The notes under the pieces: generated by a model | Databases searched by the model: none | Seen by the model: only the letters and a program-made list of their open reading frames with translations | Told to the model about the DNA's origin: nothing | Assembly: GCA_025786725.1 (NCBI GenBank) | Contig: JAHLTZ010000127.1 | Span: 1-24,566 of the forward strand | DNA: 24,566 bases | Direction: 5' to 3' | Origin: Syncephalis fuscata | Taxonomy: Eukaryota; Zoopagomycota; Zoopagomycetes; Zoopagales; Piptocephalidaceae | In this document: one piece after another, positions 9,781-21,634 of the stretch | Numbering within the stretch: the first letter of the stretch is position 1 | How the letters are laid out: each line of letters opens with the position of its first letter | Program-made: the position numbers and the translations under genes

Positions 9781-12700
9781 CTACAAAGCACCCAATCTAT
9801 ATATATATATATGTATATGTATATTGTTAGTGCCATTATTCTATTCAATAAATACAACACTTACCGGTCACGTAATAATTCAACTTCATCTAATAGAATT
9901 TGTGATCGAAGTCTTGATTCCCGTCGAGAAGAGGACTGGTTCAGGTCGGGATAGTTGCCAGGAGGCATGGCGGTGAACGGATTATGGTAGGCAAATGGAG
10001 AAGTCTCCGTACCGGTGTCCTCTTCAATACGGTTGGCCAAATCAATCAAATCTAATAGACGTACTTGTTGAGGTTGGTGTAGTATTTCCTATAATAACAC
10101 AGTGTTAATTAGTTGAATAGTAATTATAATGTACACTTACTTCAAACTCTTCTTCTGTACGCAGATTAAGTAATGTGTCACGACACCCAATAAGTAGAGC
10201 TACGGCAAAGAAGTAAATAAAGGAGGGTGGTCGTGTAAAGCAATGATCCCATAGACGGGCCCAATCTTCTTTACAAAGTACTTCTGAAAAGAGTGATTGT
10301 AATGGAATCCATCCGTAAATCTATTAATATTAATGTTTATAAATATAATAAGCATAGTATTGGTTATCTATCTACTCACCTCATTAGGAATGACATGAGA
10401 CCGGAAGTGCTCAAGTAGTTCAAGGTCATGCTCCGATAGTAATTCATCCAATTTCTCCAAGAATAGCTTAGGGGCAGACGGGAATTGATTCCACCAGCCT
10501 TGGCACCAATTACCTAAGTATAAAATAAATTGATTAATAAACTAATAGTAAATACTATTAAATATAAATATATACGTACTTAATAGTGTAGCTACAAGCT
10601 CAAAGCAAGCAAACAAATCATCGCCCATCATCTTCACAAAGGGGAAGACTAAATAGGGCATATAGTCGAGTTCTTCAAATGCTGGATTCCAATGTACTAG
10701 CAATGATATCATACTATTGTAATGTTAATTAGTAATTAGTAATTGGTAATAATTACTATTATATTATGCTTACCGTTCCATGGCCAGTTGCAATTTACGG
10801 TTCTGCATAGAAAATCGTTCACGGAATCGATCAATACATGAATGTGTACCTTGTGATACCAAATCACGAAATGCATCTATTATTATTATTATTATTATTC
10901 ATTATTCATTATAAATAATGACATCAATATTCATTTAGATTAATAGCTTATTATAGTGTTTACCTTGGTTCTGAGGCAGTACAAGTAAGAATCGCCAGAT
11001 AAGTGTACGATAATCACGTGGAAAACGACCACGCTTCTCTAGAATCTCTACTAAACTCTTTCGATTCATTTCTGGATTGCCATTATGGGTCAGGTCAATA
11101 TCCGAGTCAAGTACCGATCGGTTGGCTTCACTGGATGCATCAGTTGGCGTAGGCGATGCATTAAGATATTCACGATACTGAATATTTGAACGTGAACCGG
11201 AGTTACCAGAACGTGATGGTCCTGGTGCATCCGACATACGACGGTTCGAGTAAGTATCGCGTATCGATTGAGGACGGGCACCCGAAAGACTATTACGAGA
11301 CCTTGTGGAGTTGGCCGTATTCGATAGATTGCGTGGAATCGACGGGGGACCACTAAGACGATTGGGACGATTACCAGACGCTGAGGACACTGAATTACTA
11401 CGAACTGGCATAGGAATACGTGATGCTGATGCACCCGATAAACGACGGTCCTCTTGACGGTTTCGTGTTGGTGTAGCAGCACCACTACGAATACTAGTAG
11501 CGGGTGAAGATGCACCGGAAACTCGACGAGAATGGGTTACTGACATATTTGCATAATCATCTTCAGAGGGCGACTAATAGTGTGTGTGTGTGTGTTTATG
11601 GATCATTCATTAATAAATATAGTGTATACACCTTTATATTCTAAATCACTTACTGGCGCACGTAGTAACGTTTCAACTGACCAAAGTGTGATAAATGATG
11701 GCGAATTGATCGGCAGTGTTGATAGAATTAAGCCATCTGATGAAATGGTAAAATTCTTGGCCTAATTAATCATTTAAATGATTGTTGTTATATTGATATT
11801 TAATAAACTATAAACTATAAACTATAGATTTACTTACTGGCTTAAGACCAACACCTTTGGAAAAGTTTGATATCGCATCAAAAATAATAATGCGGCCTTG
11901 AGCATTAAGTACAACAAGCAATGTAGTTCGCGCGGCAAACTCCATTTGTACAATGCCTGTCTGTAGTCGTTCATCAATAATCTCTCTCTGTAGACGCTGC
12001 TCTTCAACGTTCCATACATGAATAATACCCCTGTAGATCCATGTTACCTACAATATATGCATGCTAATCAATTCAACTTACCAGCCCCCTGTGACCATCA
12101 ATTTACCATCACTTGATAGAGAAAATGAACTTAAACCACCAACAACATCATCATCTAATCCGACTAAATCATCTGGTGTAATCTTCCAGATCTGATCAAG
12201 TGTTTCAGAGTCCCATAGTACAATTGAATCATCGCGGAAATTAGCTACAATCATATCGCCAGATGGAGAGAATTCAGTTTGATTGACGCCCACTGCATCT
12301 ACACCTGTAAGTACATGTCGACGTGACCAATCCAACGTATCCCATAGAACAGATTCTGAGGCTGATGAAGTCAAAACACGAGGACGTGAGGGATGAACAC
12401 TAATACGTGTTACAATATTCTCGTGATGAGAAGTAAGTTTAGCCACTGGTGCGCCCGTGTCTATTCAATAATGTTAAGTAAATAGTTATATAATTAATAA
12501 AAGTATTTGTTATTTATATTTCTAAAGATAACATAAACAACAACTATGTTGTACTTACCCATATTGTAACAGTGAACAGCACGATCCGATAGACCCACAA
12601 TAAGCTCATTGGGTTTGGCAACACCCAGGGCCACAGCTGTACCAGAGATACCTGTACGTGCAATCAACCAGTATTTGTTGGCCTCAAGGTCAAACAAATA

Positions 12701-13075
12701 GATATGGCCTCGTTGATCCACAGCACTCATCAGTGCCGAAGAAGTAGCTGCGCCCTGAGCCATACTGCCGCCTATCGGTGTTGTAAAACGCGCCCGACGA
12801 CCATGATCACGTCGGAAACCAACACAGCCCCACTGAACACCGCCTGTGACCTTGTCACCTTTCTTAGCGGGACGGTTAGCGTTAACAAAGGCCAGACGCG
12901 CGGTGACTCTATATTGAAGCACAGTCTAGTTAGATGTCATCGCAACTGCAAATACTCGTGGAATCTATACTGACTTTTCGCTAGGAGGGGCGGCAAATGG
13001 ATCATCTCTATTCTCCCATAAACTACCTGAACGCGATTCCGCCACATAAACACAGGCTGATGAAGTAACAGACAT
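9781..13075 (-). CDS. WD40 plus TBC-domain protein, TBC1D31-like
   Basis: Twelve exons: 12975-13075, 12559-12908, 12082-12460, 11838-12030, 11654-11761, 10964-11573, 10774-10876, 10580-10713, 10380-10513, 10141-10320, 9865-10088, 9781-9796. They join in frame to 843 aa. Residues about 34-377 are WD40-type repeats (HIYLFDLEANKYW, SIVLWDSETLDQIWKI, GIIHVWNVEEQRLQREI). Residues 378-565 are a Ser/Arg/Pro-rich low-complexity linker. The TBC-like domain starts at YRTLIWRFLLVLPQN (about 568) and includes HWNPAFEELDYMPYLVFPF and GWIPLQSLFSEVLCKEDW. A charged, probably helical tail follows. The order matches animal TBC1D31 (1066 aa), a centriolar-satellite/cilium protein. I cannot see the IxxDxxR and YxQ finger motifs of active Rab GAPs, so a scaffold role is likelier. 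The exon 1 donor (GTCAGT) and the 16-nt last exon are the weakest parts of the model. Confidence 0.85.
11578..11594 (+). repeat. GT microsatellite in a TBC1D31-like intron
   Basis: An uninterrupted (GT)n run next to the acceptor of the intron before exon 6 (the minus-strand acceptor is at 11574-11575). Confidence 0.8.
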
Positions 13076-14042
13076 GATATAATAAACACGGATATAGATA
13101 CTGAGGTAAGTGTGGGTAAAAGAGAAGTGCTTTGAAAGAAGTAGAGAGTGAAAGAGGATGTGGTGTAGGGGTGTGAAAGTGAAAGAGCAAGTGTAATAGA
13201 GAGAGCGAGAGTAGTTAAATAGGAGTCGTGTTATTAGTGTATTAATAGAGGTGATGGTGTGGGGTTTGTAGCTGATAATGTATTATCAAAATAAAGTAAA
13301 AGTAAAAGTAGTAAGTATTCAAGTAAAAGTAGTAGTAGTAGTAGTAGAGTAGTCGTAATCAATAACAGGATTGAGTATTATTGATAATAGTAATAAAATA
13401 AGGATATATGACGTGAATAGTCAATAAAATAGAAGCAACGACGTAACAATATGAATTTTTTTAAAGGAATTTTAAACAAAAAGAAGAACGGTATTTATGG
13501 TAGTGAATTACAACACACAATTAAAAAGCATGCACTTGCTAACCCGCAGTTAGTATAGTTTGAAAACAAGTAAGCTGCTTTACGTAATGCTGCTCTGTTC
13601 GTTGCCAGCAATAATAGAAAAAGCGTAGCGACAAAAAGCCACAACCACAAACGGTAGACACACACACGCACACCGTTGTGGTACAAAAAGATGCTACCTG
13701 GGAGAAAAAGTAAGTATTAAGAGCGCTACCAACCGCACCAAATCACGCGCGCAGTTATAATCCGCTACACTTTAGTCCCAGAATGAGAATAAAAGCGTTT
13801 TTTAAAGGCGACTAGACCAATAACGACAATAACCACTGGATGAGAAAAGTGAGATGACTAAATGCGTGTTGATACGAAGTACGGAGGAGAAGGAAAAAAA
13901 GCAAGAGCGACGACTGCAACCGATGCTAGATAAAGCATTGATGGCTTCCTTGCCTATTGACTCCACTTTCTATTTACTTGCCATTCTTTTACTTTAAAGA
14001 AAGGAGAATATAGTTGTATTGAAATTCGTCAGCTTTAACGTT
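13076..14042. promoter_or_regulatory. Divergent promoter region of TBC1D31-like and NECAP genes
   Basis: 967 bp between two start codons. The part next to the TBC1D31 start is strongly purine-biased on the plus strand (GAGA and AAAGTA tracts, 13090-13350) and includes an AGT trinucleotide run at about 13327-13346. A 63-codon hydrophobic open frame on the minus strand (13495-13686) has no family resemblance and is not called. No conserved core element seen. Confidence 0.45.
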
Positions 14043-15264
14043 ATGGCGACAGCATCTACGTCATCGGCCTCTAGTAGTGCTGATGCCGCGAAAACGACAG
14101 AGGTAGTAGCAGCAGCAGAGCCGACAAAGACAGATGAAGTATATGAAATGGTATTATTACAACTACCTGAATGCTTTGGTAAGCTACATTATTTATTGTT
14201 CTATATAAATACGTAGATATAGATAGTTGGATATATAAATGAAGAGAATGTATATTATAATGTATAATACTAACAACAACTTGTATTTTGTATGTACAGT
14301 GTATCGTTTACCACCTCGCACCCGTAGTGGAGGCTATCGGTAGGAAGCAGCGCATAATTCAGTGTTAATTTGTAATATAAACTTAATTAAGACGGTAGGG
14401 CAGAAGAATGGGGACTTGATAATCCAATGTGGACTGGCCGTATACGCATTATTGGTCAAGGAGAGCAATGCTTTATTCGACTAGAGGATCCAAAGACAGG
14501 TAGGAAAGCAAAAGCTTAATAAAATACAGCGAAAGGTCATTTATTATTATAATAGAGGAGTTATTTGCCGTTGGTCCTTACGCATCGGATGGACGAGCAG
14601 TTGAAGTGGCTCTTGATAGTAGTCGGTATTTTGTATTACGTGTTGAAGATGCGGGTAAGTAGATGAATATATTAACAGAGTAGATAAATATAATGAATAT
14701 AATTCATTTATAGGACGGCGGGCATTTATAGGTATAGGATTTCGTGAACGGAATGATGCGTTTGATTTTAATGCTACACTACAATCCTATCTACGGTAAG
14801 TAAATATAGTAGTAGTCTACTAATTAAATCATTTTTAATGTATTTTAATAAACAACTAATTCTACTAGACATCGACGTGCGATTGAAGATCGTGCTTCTG
14901 GCAAGGCATCCGTATCAAATACACCTTCTATCAATTATCAATTAAAGGAGGGTGAAGTTATTCATTTAGCATTAAATGGTGTAAGTTTAAATTAAATAAC
15001 TATTTATGTGTATTGACATAATTATAGATGCCAACTACAAAGGCATCTAATCGAGTAAATGCTACATTAAATGGTAAATAGTTATTTAAATCATTAGCAT
15101 AAATGTTAATGAATGACTTTTAATAATTGAGTCTAGATGTATTACCATTATTACCGCCACCACCACCGCCGACAACAAAAAAAACACAAGATAATGTAGA
15201 TAATAGCAATAACAATGAAGAAGACGAAGAAGACGAAGATTTTGGTGATTTTATGAGTGGTTAA
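14043..15264 (+). CDS. NECAP: NECAP: adaptin-ear-binding coat-associated protein
   Basis: Endocytic accessory protein that binds AP-1/AP-2 adaptors at clathrin-coated sites through its PHear domain. Eight exons (14043-14178, 14300-14339, 14399-14499, 14556-14654, 14714-14795, 14869-14980, 15028-15073, 15137-15264) join in frame to 247 aa. After an Ala/Ser/Thr-rich start the PHear domain runs from VLLQLPECFVYRLPPR through EEWGLDNPMWTGRIRI, SSRYFVLRVEDAGRRAFIGI, GFRERNDAFDFNATLQ and LKEGEVIHLALN. The tail is Pro-rich then acidic and ends in EDFGDFMSG, likely an adaptor-binding FGDF-type motif in place of the animal WVQF. The first ATG in frame is at 14043. The stop is 54 bp from the stop of the convergent MMAA gene. 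Confidence 0.93.
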
Positions 15265-15318
15265 CATGACTAAACAATATGCTTCTATTAAATAAAATGA
15301 CGGCTTTGAAACATCTAT

Positions 15319-17176
15319 TTATTTAGTCACTGCTTCTTGTTTTAAGAAGGTCTGTACCAATTGTTCTGCCGCATCTCCCCAGGCAAGTTTACCACTAGAC
15401 ACTACTGGTTCAAGAGAAATGGCTTTGTTATATACTGTTTGATTTTCTTTAAGTCTAATAAATACAACCAATATTAGTAAAGTATTATTATTATTACTAT
15501 TAGCTAGTACTATTTTACTTGCCGTTGTAATAGGTTTGCTGACACTTGATGCCACATCCATCTTGTTCGCTGTGATGATCTTATTTCTTCTAATCGACCC
15601 GTGTCCTATTGACATACATACATACATACATATATATTAATTCATTAAACATTATAATTATTAATGAATTTATTTGATCTTTTCTATACTAAAGCTAATA
15701 TTCTACTTACAATAATTGTTTCTCGATAATCTGACATCTTATCCCATACTCTTTTCATATCATCGACGCTCTTGGCTGATGCACGCATCACCTAAATACA
15801 TGGTTAGACTATCTATCTATCTATATCTATATGCTATTGATAAATAATAATTACTTGAGGTCTCCATTCGGGAATTCGTGGTTGAACAAACTTTAATGCA
15901 CTTGTATATTCTTGTTGGGCTACACGGGCAGCCGGTAACAAATCTCCATCGGCCTTGGTGACCACAACAAGATCAGCCAATTCTACCACACCTTTTTTCA
16001 TTCCCTATTTACATATAATAATTAAATAAATACCAAGTCGATAGAACTAGTTAATGATGTTATCATTTACCTGCAATTCATCACCACCTAAATAATAATA
16101 ATAATAATAATTACCAATTGACTTGTTATAATACTCTAATTGACTTACCACCTGGTGGTACAAATAAACAAAACCTACCGTCTATTATTTAGTAATACTT
16201 TTAATATATAGATACAAGTAACCTATACTTACATATCAACCATCTCTGCAACTGTTGTCTCGGACTGACCCACACCTACTGTTTCAACAAGACATATATC
16301 GAATCCTGCCGCTATTTATTATTAAATATTAGTATTACATTACTATTAGGTAATAGCACTTGACTATTTACCTTCACATAGCATCATAGCTTCGGCCGTG
16401 TTGCGAGCAACACCACCTGCATATTACTACTCATTAAACGTGGTTATTATTGCAGTGTCCTTGAACTTACCAAGAGATCCACTGGTAGGTGAAGGGCGGA
16501 TATAGGCGCGATCATCGCGTGATAGTTCAGGCATACGTGTTTTATCACCAAGAATAGATCCACCGGTTCGTGAAGAAGATGGATCAATGGCCTATAGTGT
16601 ATAATATATTTCAATACAATCTATAAAGTATTTGTTTATTCTATTATACCAGTACTGAGACGCGATGTCCTTCCGCCAAGAGCACTTTGCCAAACTGTTC
16701 GATAAATGTAGATTTTCCCACACCTGGTGGACCAGATAAACCGATGCGAAAGGAGCGTCTATCGTCGTGAGTTGCCTTTAACACGGTCGACAATAGCCGC
16801 GATGCTTCAACTTGATGGTCATGCCGTGACGATTCAACTAGCACCAATCGATAGTCAACATATATATAAACTTAGTATTCAATATACAATTCCTAATTAC
16901 AGTTTATTTTAATTTACCTAATGTAATGGCCCGAGATAGTGCATATCGTTCGCCGTTAATTAATTTGTCGCGAAGCATTAACGTTTCCGACGATAATTGC
17001 TAGTAGAGTGGTAAAGCGGAGTTGTTAGTACCCGTCTAGTGTATATTGCTACGTGTATCGCCTAGTCCTTGCTTGTATAGTGACAGCCTTACCGTAGAAC
17101 TGGCCTGTTGCGCCAAACAGCGTCGTTGGACTGAACGTGCCATTATATTGGCCGCATGCCGTTGAATGAAATACAT
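15319..17176 (-). CDS. MMAA: Mitochondrial MMAA-type GTPase (MeaB/ArgK family)
   Basis: G3E-family GTPase chaperone that loads and protects adenosylcobalamin in methylmalonyl-CoA mutase. Twelve exons: 17093-17176, 16918-16999, 16650-16837, 16471-16591, 16372-16416, 16233-16311, 16149-16174, 16071-16087, 15855-16004, 15711-15791, 15523-15605, 15319-15454. They join to 363 aa. The N terminus is Arg-rich without acidic residues, as expected of a mitochondrial targeting peptide. Walker [10 protein letters not shown] is at 91-99, followed by [46 protein letters not shown] and the base-recognition motif [15 protein letters not shown]. The C-terminal WMWHQV helix is typical. Two exons are very short (26 and 17 nt). 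The last intron (15455-15522) only works as GC-AG (GCAAGT donor): the GTAAAA alternative gives an immediate stop. An upstream in-frame ATG at 17227 is possible. Confidence 0.93.
16090..16111 (+). repeat. AAT microsatellite in an MMAA intron
   Basis: Run of AAT triplets between the 17-nt and 26-nt exons of MMAA. Confidence 0.7.
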
Positions 17177-18053
17177 AGTAGAATATTGATTTTCTTTATT
17201 CTTTTGGAATATTATGTCAATGAACAAGTAAACAGATGCAAAAGGGGTGGTTGGTTAAACAAGAGTGGTAAGGAGCAATAAATACAGTAATAGCAACAAT
17301 AGTAATAACAAATACATAATGTCAGATATAGCAATCATTTGATGGTTTATTAATTGTAACAATGACGTCTTTTAATCACTTATATGAATTAAAGTAATGT
17401 CTATTTAAAGGGTATTTAATCCTGCTTGGAATACATAGCACTTGACCACTGATATTCATCGATGGTAGATGGTGGACAATAAAAACCAAAGAGTTGTTAT
17501 TATCGTAATATTAAAAATTAATTGGCCTATTACGAACAATGATGGCTTGGTGTAAAAGAAGGGAACTGTACGTCCAATAGATAGCCACTAATGACGATAG
17601 AAAGAAGAGGAACAAACAAAGACGTATCAAAATGGGTAACATGTGCGCAACAGTTATAGACTTATGGTGGATTTTAGACTAGGAAATGAGTGTGTGCAAC
17701 TCGAGAATTAATTTAGCATTGTTAAAATTATATTCGCCTTGAGATTAACCGGTTTATATGTTAATCTTGGGACCATGCTTGGGACATAACCACCATTGTT
17801 TGTTCGGTCGCCTAGTTGTATGAATGCCTGATCAAGTATAGACAACCATATTATTCCAGGTCTATTTTTATCTAGCACTTCATCACAATAATAACAACAA
17901 CAAAGTTTTGAGTAGTGCTGTTGTACTATGCCAAAGGTCTAAATAAAAGCCACAAGGGGTGCGTCGTCGGTACTTGATTGAAGCATCATTTTTATCATAC
18001 ATTTGCATATTAGCAATAGCAACTTTAGCATAACAATTATAACAACAATAACT
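17177..18053. promoter_or_regulatory. Divergent promoter region of MMAA and the PA-7TM gene
   Basis: 877 bp between start codons, AT-rich, with no ORF of note and no repeat. Both promoters must lie here; no specific element stands out. Confidence 0.4.
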
Positions 18054-19958
18054 ATGTTTATTAATTTCAATTCAATTATATTGCTTGTGGTTTGTTCCAC
18101 TTTACCAATCTTTCTTTATTCGTTCAAGCATCCATCACTCTTCAGCATAATAATTTACTTATTCTACTTTTGATGTATTTGGTGCAGCAGTGGAGTTTTA
18201 CATATCACGGGTGTGTTAATGGCACCACAGTTTTCCCAAAATTCGTCCTGTCGTCTAATCACTACTAATTCTACCAATACCACTGCTGTATCATCCCCAC
18301 ATCAGAAAATGCAACCTCTACCATTCTATTGGTATCAAGCAGTCTTTCTAAAAATGCTGGTTGTGCATCATTAAACGATGTAAGTAACTGCTGCGCAACA
18401 AGTACATTGTAATTAACCTATTATTATTACTATTATTATTATTATTACTATTATTATTATTATTATTAGGTGTATGAAGAAGCACTAGCTTATAATCGAC
18501 GACTTGTATTAAATGGAGGATTGCCCATTAGCTCCGTCATTTATTCATTTGTAACACTTACAAGTAATACATTAACTGGACCTTTTAGTCCGTTGTATAT
18601 TTCAAATCAATTTTCATTACCTGGCTCGTTTGGTATACCTTTCATTCTATTACCGCAGCATGATAATGATCAAGTGCATGCCTTAATACAATCAACACCA
18701 GTAGTGGCCACATTAAAACAAGGTAAATTGACGTTATTAGACTTGTTATACTATAAGTAATATTAATATTAATATACTAATTAGAACGTGGGCCCTGGAA
18801 TGATGTTATTCTTTCGCCTGCCTATCGCGCATTTATTTGGTTTATGTTTTCTGTCAATTTATTCCTTATTCTTCGTACATTGGCCATTCTATTCTTTTGG
18901 CTAAATCGAAAAAATTGGAGATGGAACTTCGAACTGTAGTCGTAATCATTGCCCTAGTTTCAACTATAAGTAAGTTAACATTTATTTACTGATTTACATG
19001 GTACTTACCTCGATGATATAGTTTTTACTAGTCAATTTCCATTGAATTGTATAACTTTTGAAGCGCAAATTATCGGCCAATTCAGCTATATTTTGTCATT
19101 TATTGCTATTTATATGCTACTATTATCATGGTAAGCTATTGGTTAAATGGCTGTAAAACACAGTGTTAATATTATTATTACAGGGAATCAGTCCAGACGG
19201 CTATGCGAATTGAACGCCCAGTTACAATCATGCGCGTTATCATTTATAGCTGTTTAGTGCTACATATATTTTCCTATTCAGCTCATTTATTCGGTAAAAT
19301 GTATTTCATTTCTTATTATGAATCATCGTTCAGCTATGTAGTATCGTATTCAACATTATACTTTCTAGCGCCAGTGCTTTTAACTTTTTATACTATGGTA
19401 AGCTTTCATGTTTACACTAATTACCATCATACTAATTCGTCTCTAGGCTTCTTTTTTGTCAGAAAACAAGATGATTATCAAATTAGTTTAGTAACTTGTG
19501 AAGTAATGAGTCGGGTAAGTTGAATGGCAATTAATAGTCAAAATCGATGGGCTAATATGTCCCAAATTATTTAGATGAGCTACATTTCGTTCTCTTGTTT
19601 CATAAGCTATTTTATTCTTGCTGCCTCTAATATAATGGTGAAAATACCATTTGTCAGGGATAACATTGCCGCCAGTATTACATGCCTTGTACTTTTCTAT
19701 TTGGCCAATACGATTCGTTCGTTCGTACTGCTATTTACCCTCGGCATGCGCATATCCCCTGAATCCGTACCTGCCAATTTGGTCAACTGCATGGACGTGT
19801 ACAACCTTTGGGTGCAGCTCCGAAACAATGTTTGTCAGGTGGAAGACAAAGCTGGCACAAAAAAGTGGGACAGTAACAGTAATCGAGTTATGTCGCAATC
19901 CTCTTACACGTCCGATTCGCAATCTAGCGAATACGACATTGCCTATAATTTTTCATAG
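18054..19958 (+). CDS. Seven-transmembrane-type protein with secreted PA-like ectodomain
   Basis: The model has eight exons (18054-18121, 18191-18252, 18306-18379, 18470-18722, 18785-18935, 19032-19130, 19184-19514, 19575-19958), in frame, 473 aa. A signal peptide (MFINFNSIILLVVC) is followed by a protease-associated-like fold: GVLMAPQFSQNSSC, STILLVSSSLSKNAGCA, GLPISSVIYSF, FGIPFILLPQHD. Hydrophobic segments start at YRAFIWFMFSVNLFL and continue with IIGQFSYILSFIAIYMLLL, VTIMRVIIYSCLVL, YVVSYSTLYFLAPVLL, YISFSCFISYFILAA and ITCLVLFYLA. The tail is Ser-rich. With the alternative donor at 18970, the reading frame that contains TVVVIIALVST (18936-18969) would supply a seventh helix, but only with a one-base frame change near 18911-18935. 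Three donors are weak (GTTCAA, GTCTAA, GTAGTC), so exon edges in the first half are tentative. Likely a plasma-membrane receptor of unknown ligand. Confidence 0.65.
18421..18467 (+). repeat. ATT microsatellite in a PA-7TM intron
   Basis: Near-uninterrupted TTA/ATT run filling most of the intron before exon 4, up to its TTAG acceptor. Confidence 0.8.
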
Positions 19959-20406
19959 TCATTGGCACTCAACAATAATCAGTAATTTAATGAAAATCAA
20001 AAGGCTTTTGTCAATTAATGCCTGTATTAATTTATTCCACACAATAATAATAGTAATAATAAAACAGCTTTGATCATCACATATCACATTTATTACCATA
20101 CATACAGATCACGATATGACAGCAACGTTCAAGTAAGGGGAAGCTAGTGTTGACAATGCCTTGTAACTGGTTTCCCACCTCAATGGGTCGACTATTATGG
20201 AAGGTATGTCACGCATGATTAAACTTGTTTATGCATGTGCCAGCCCATATATGCATATTTTACCATAAGGCTCATAATGTACCAGCATTACATCTTCCTT
20301 ATAAAGTTGATCACTTGTCCCTTGGACTCTAATATTCGCATATTCAACCATTAATCAGTTTTTAATTTATTTTTTGTATACGCTAGTCGGTTTTTGCATA
20401 TTAAAA
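19959..20406. other. Spacer between the two 7TM genes
   Basis: Contains the 3' end of the PA-7TM gene and the promoter of the next plus-strand gene. An AATAATAATAG-rich stretch lies at 20044-20062. Nothing else recognised. Confidence 0.4.
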
Positions 20407-21346
20407 ATGGAGATCCGTGACCCCACGGGTGCTCTAAATGTATTCGAATATTTATCAATGATGTCTGACGATGAAGCTACAGTTCGTCAGCGATACACAA
20501 GCCTTAATCGTGAGCTGTTCTGCTTTTCAATTATGCTTGTCATTTTTGTGCGTAATAGCTATTATGCAGGTAAAATAACTTTTCAGTATTCGAATAAACT
20601 TGCACCATGGTGTTGTAGCTTTATGAACTGTACCGGCCTCTTGGCTCATACAGTATTTACACTACCTTCATGGTTCCCTATTGGACCATCTTGCTACACA
20701 ATGTTATCGACATCCATCATTCTAATGGTATTGGCAACCATAGCGGCCAACACCATACTCTTGGAGCGTGCCTATATTGCTTATAGTCGCAATCGATGGC
20801 TTCTTGCACTGGGTATAATTACCATCGCTTTTCCCGGCCCTATATTCATATATATCACACGCTATTTTGCCATTGTCAAGATAAATGACAAATATGGCTG
20901 CTATCTTGACTATAAGTTTTACGTTCCTTATTTTCGTCTTTGTGTCGATCTTCCCGCCAATATTATTTTCTCAATTGCCTCCTGTCTCGCCATTTACCGC
21001 GAATACCAACGACGTCACGAAGATTGCTGGAAGAAGCTGGCCCGCAACGGTATTCTCACCATGTTACTTGTAGCATCTTCAAATATGCTGTGTTTTGCTT
21101 TACTTATTTCGCCTTCGCTTCGATTTTTGGGCGATCTTATGTTTTTCGCTGATTGGTAAGTGCTATAAAAGCGTATATTTAAAAAACACCAACGCTTTTG
21201 TAATAAGGACGATAGCAAGCGCACTACTTACAAAAAGTGTTGAAAACTTGCATTTTATTGCATCAAACTCCTCATTACCAAGTACCAAGCCCAAATCAAA
21301 TTACAAACAGAGCATCATTCAATTGAACATGTGCAGGGATCCGTGA
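20407..21346 (+). CDS. Seven-transmembrane receptor-like protein
   Basis: Two exons (20407-21155 and 21208-21346) give 295 aa; the intron has a GTAAGT donor and a TAATAAG acceptor. The ATG at 20407 is the first in frame. Seven hydrophobic segments can be placed: ELFCFSIMLVIFV, WCCSFMNCTGLLAHTVF, MLSTSIILMVLATIAANTI followed by LLERAYIAYSRNRW, LLALGIITIAFPGPIFIYI, FRLCVDLPANIIFSIASCLA, ILTMLLVASSNMLCFALL, and FLGDLMFFADWTIASALL across the splice junction. The short loop REYQRRHEDCWKKLARNG between helices 5 and 6 is typical of GPCR-like proteins of early-diverging fungi. A Ser/Lys/Asn-rich cytoplasmic tail follows. Ligand unknown. Tandem with the PA-7TM gene on the same strand but not similar to it. 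Confidence 0.75.
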
Positions 21347-21634
21347 CTAGTATTTGGCTAGCAAATACTGTAACGCCCAATAATAATAACTGTACAATGT
21401 ATATGTAGCTATTAATAAACTATATTATATCTGGTATATTTTACAGTCGTAAAACTGCGTTTCAGTACTAAATAATCATGATAGTAGAAGTTAATAAGTA
21501 TTAATAAAATAAGCTATTCATCTAGCAGGTTAGATATTGTTCTGGACAACTAAAGGTAATTCTTTAAATGTTTATTATAATAAAATATTAGCTATGCACA
21601 TTGTTAATAGTCGATAACATTGCATGGTACATGA

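Noticed and set aside
13495-13686. Small hydrophobic minus-strand open frame between TBC1D31-like and NECAP
   Set aside because: Low-complexity, no splice or promoter support, lies in a divergent promoter region.
19402-19466. A 65-nt intron (GTAAGC...TACTAAT...GTCAG) in the PA-7TM gene
   Set aside because: Splicing it out breaks the frame at once, while the unspliced sequence is open and leads into the next confirmed exon.
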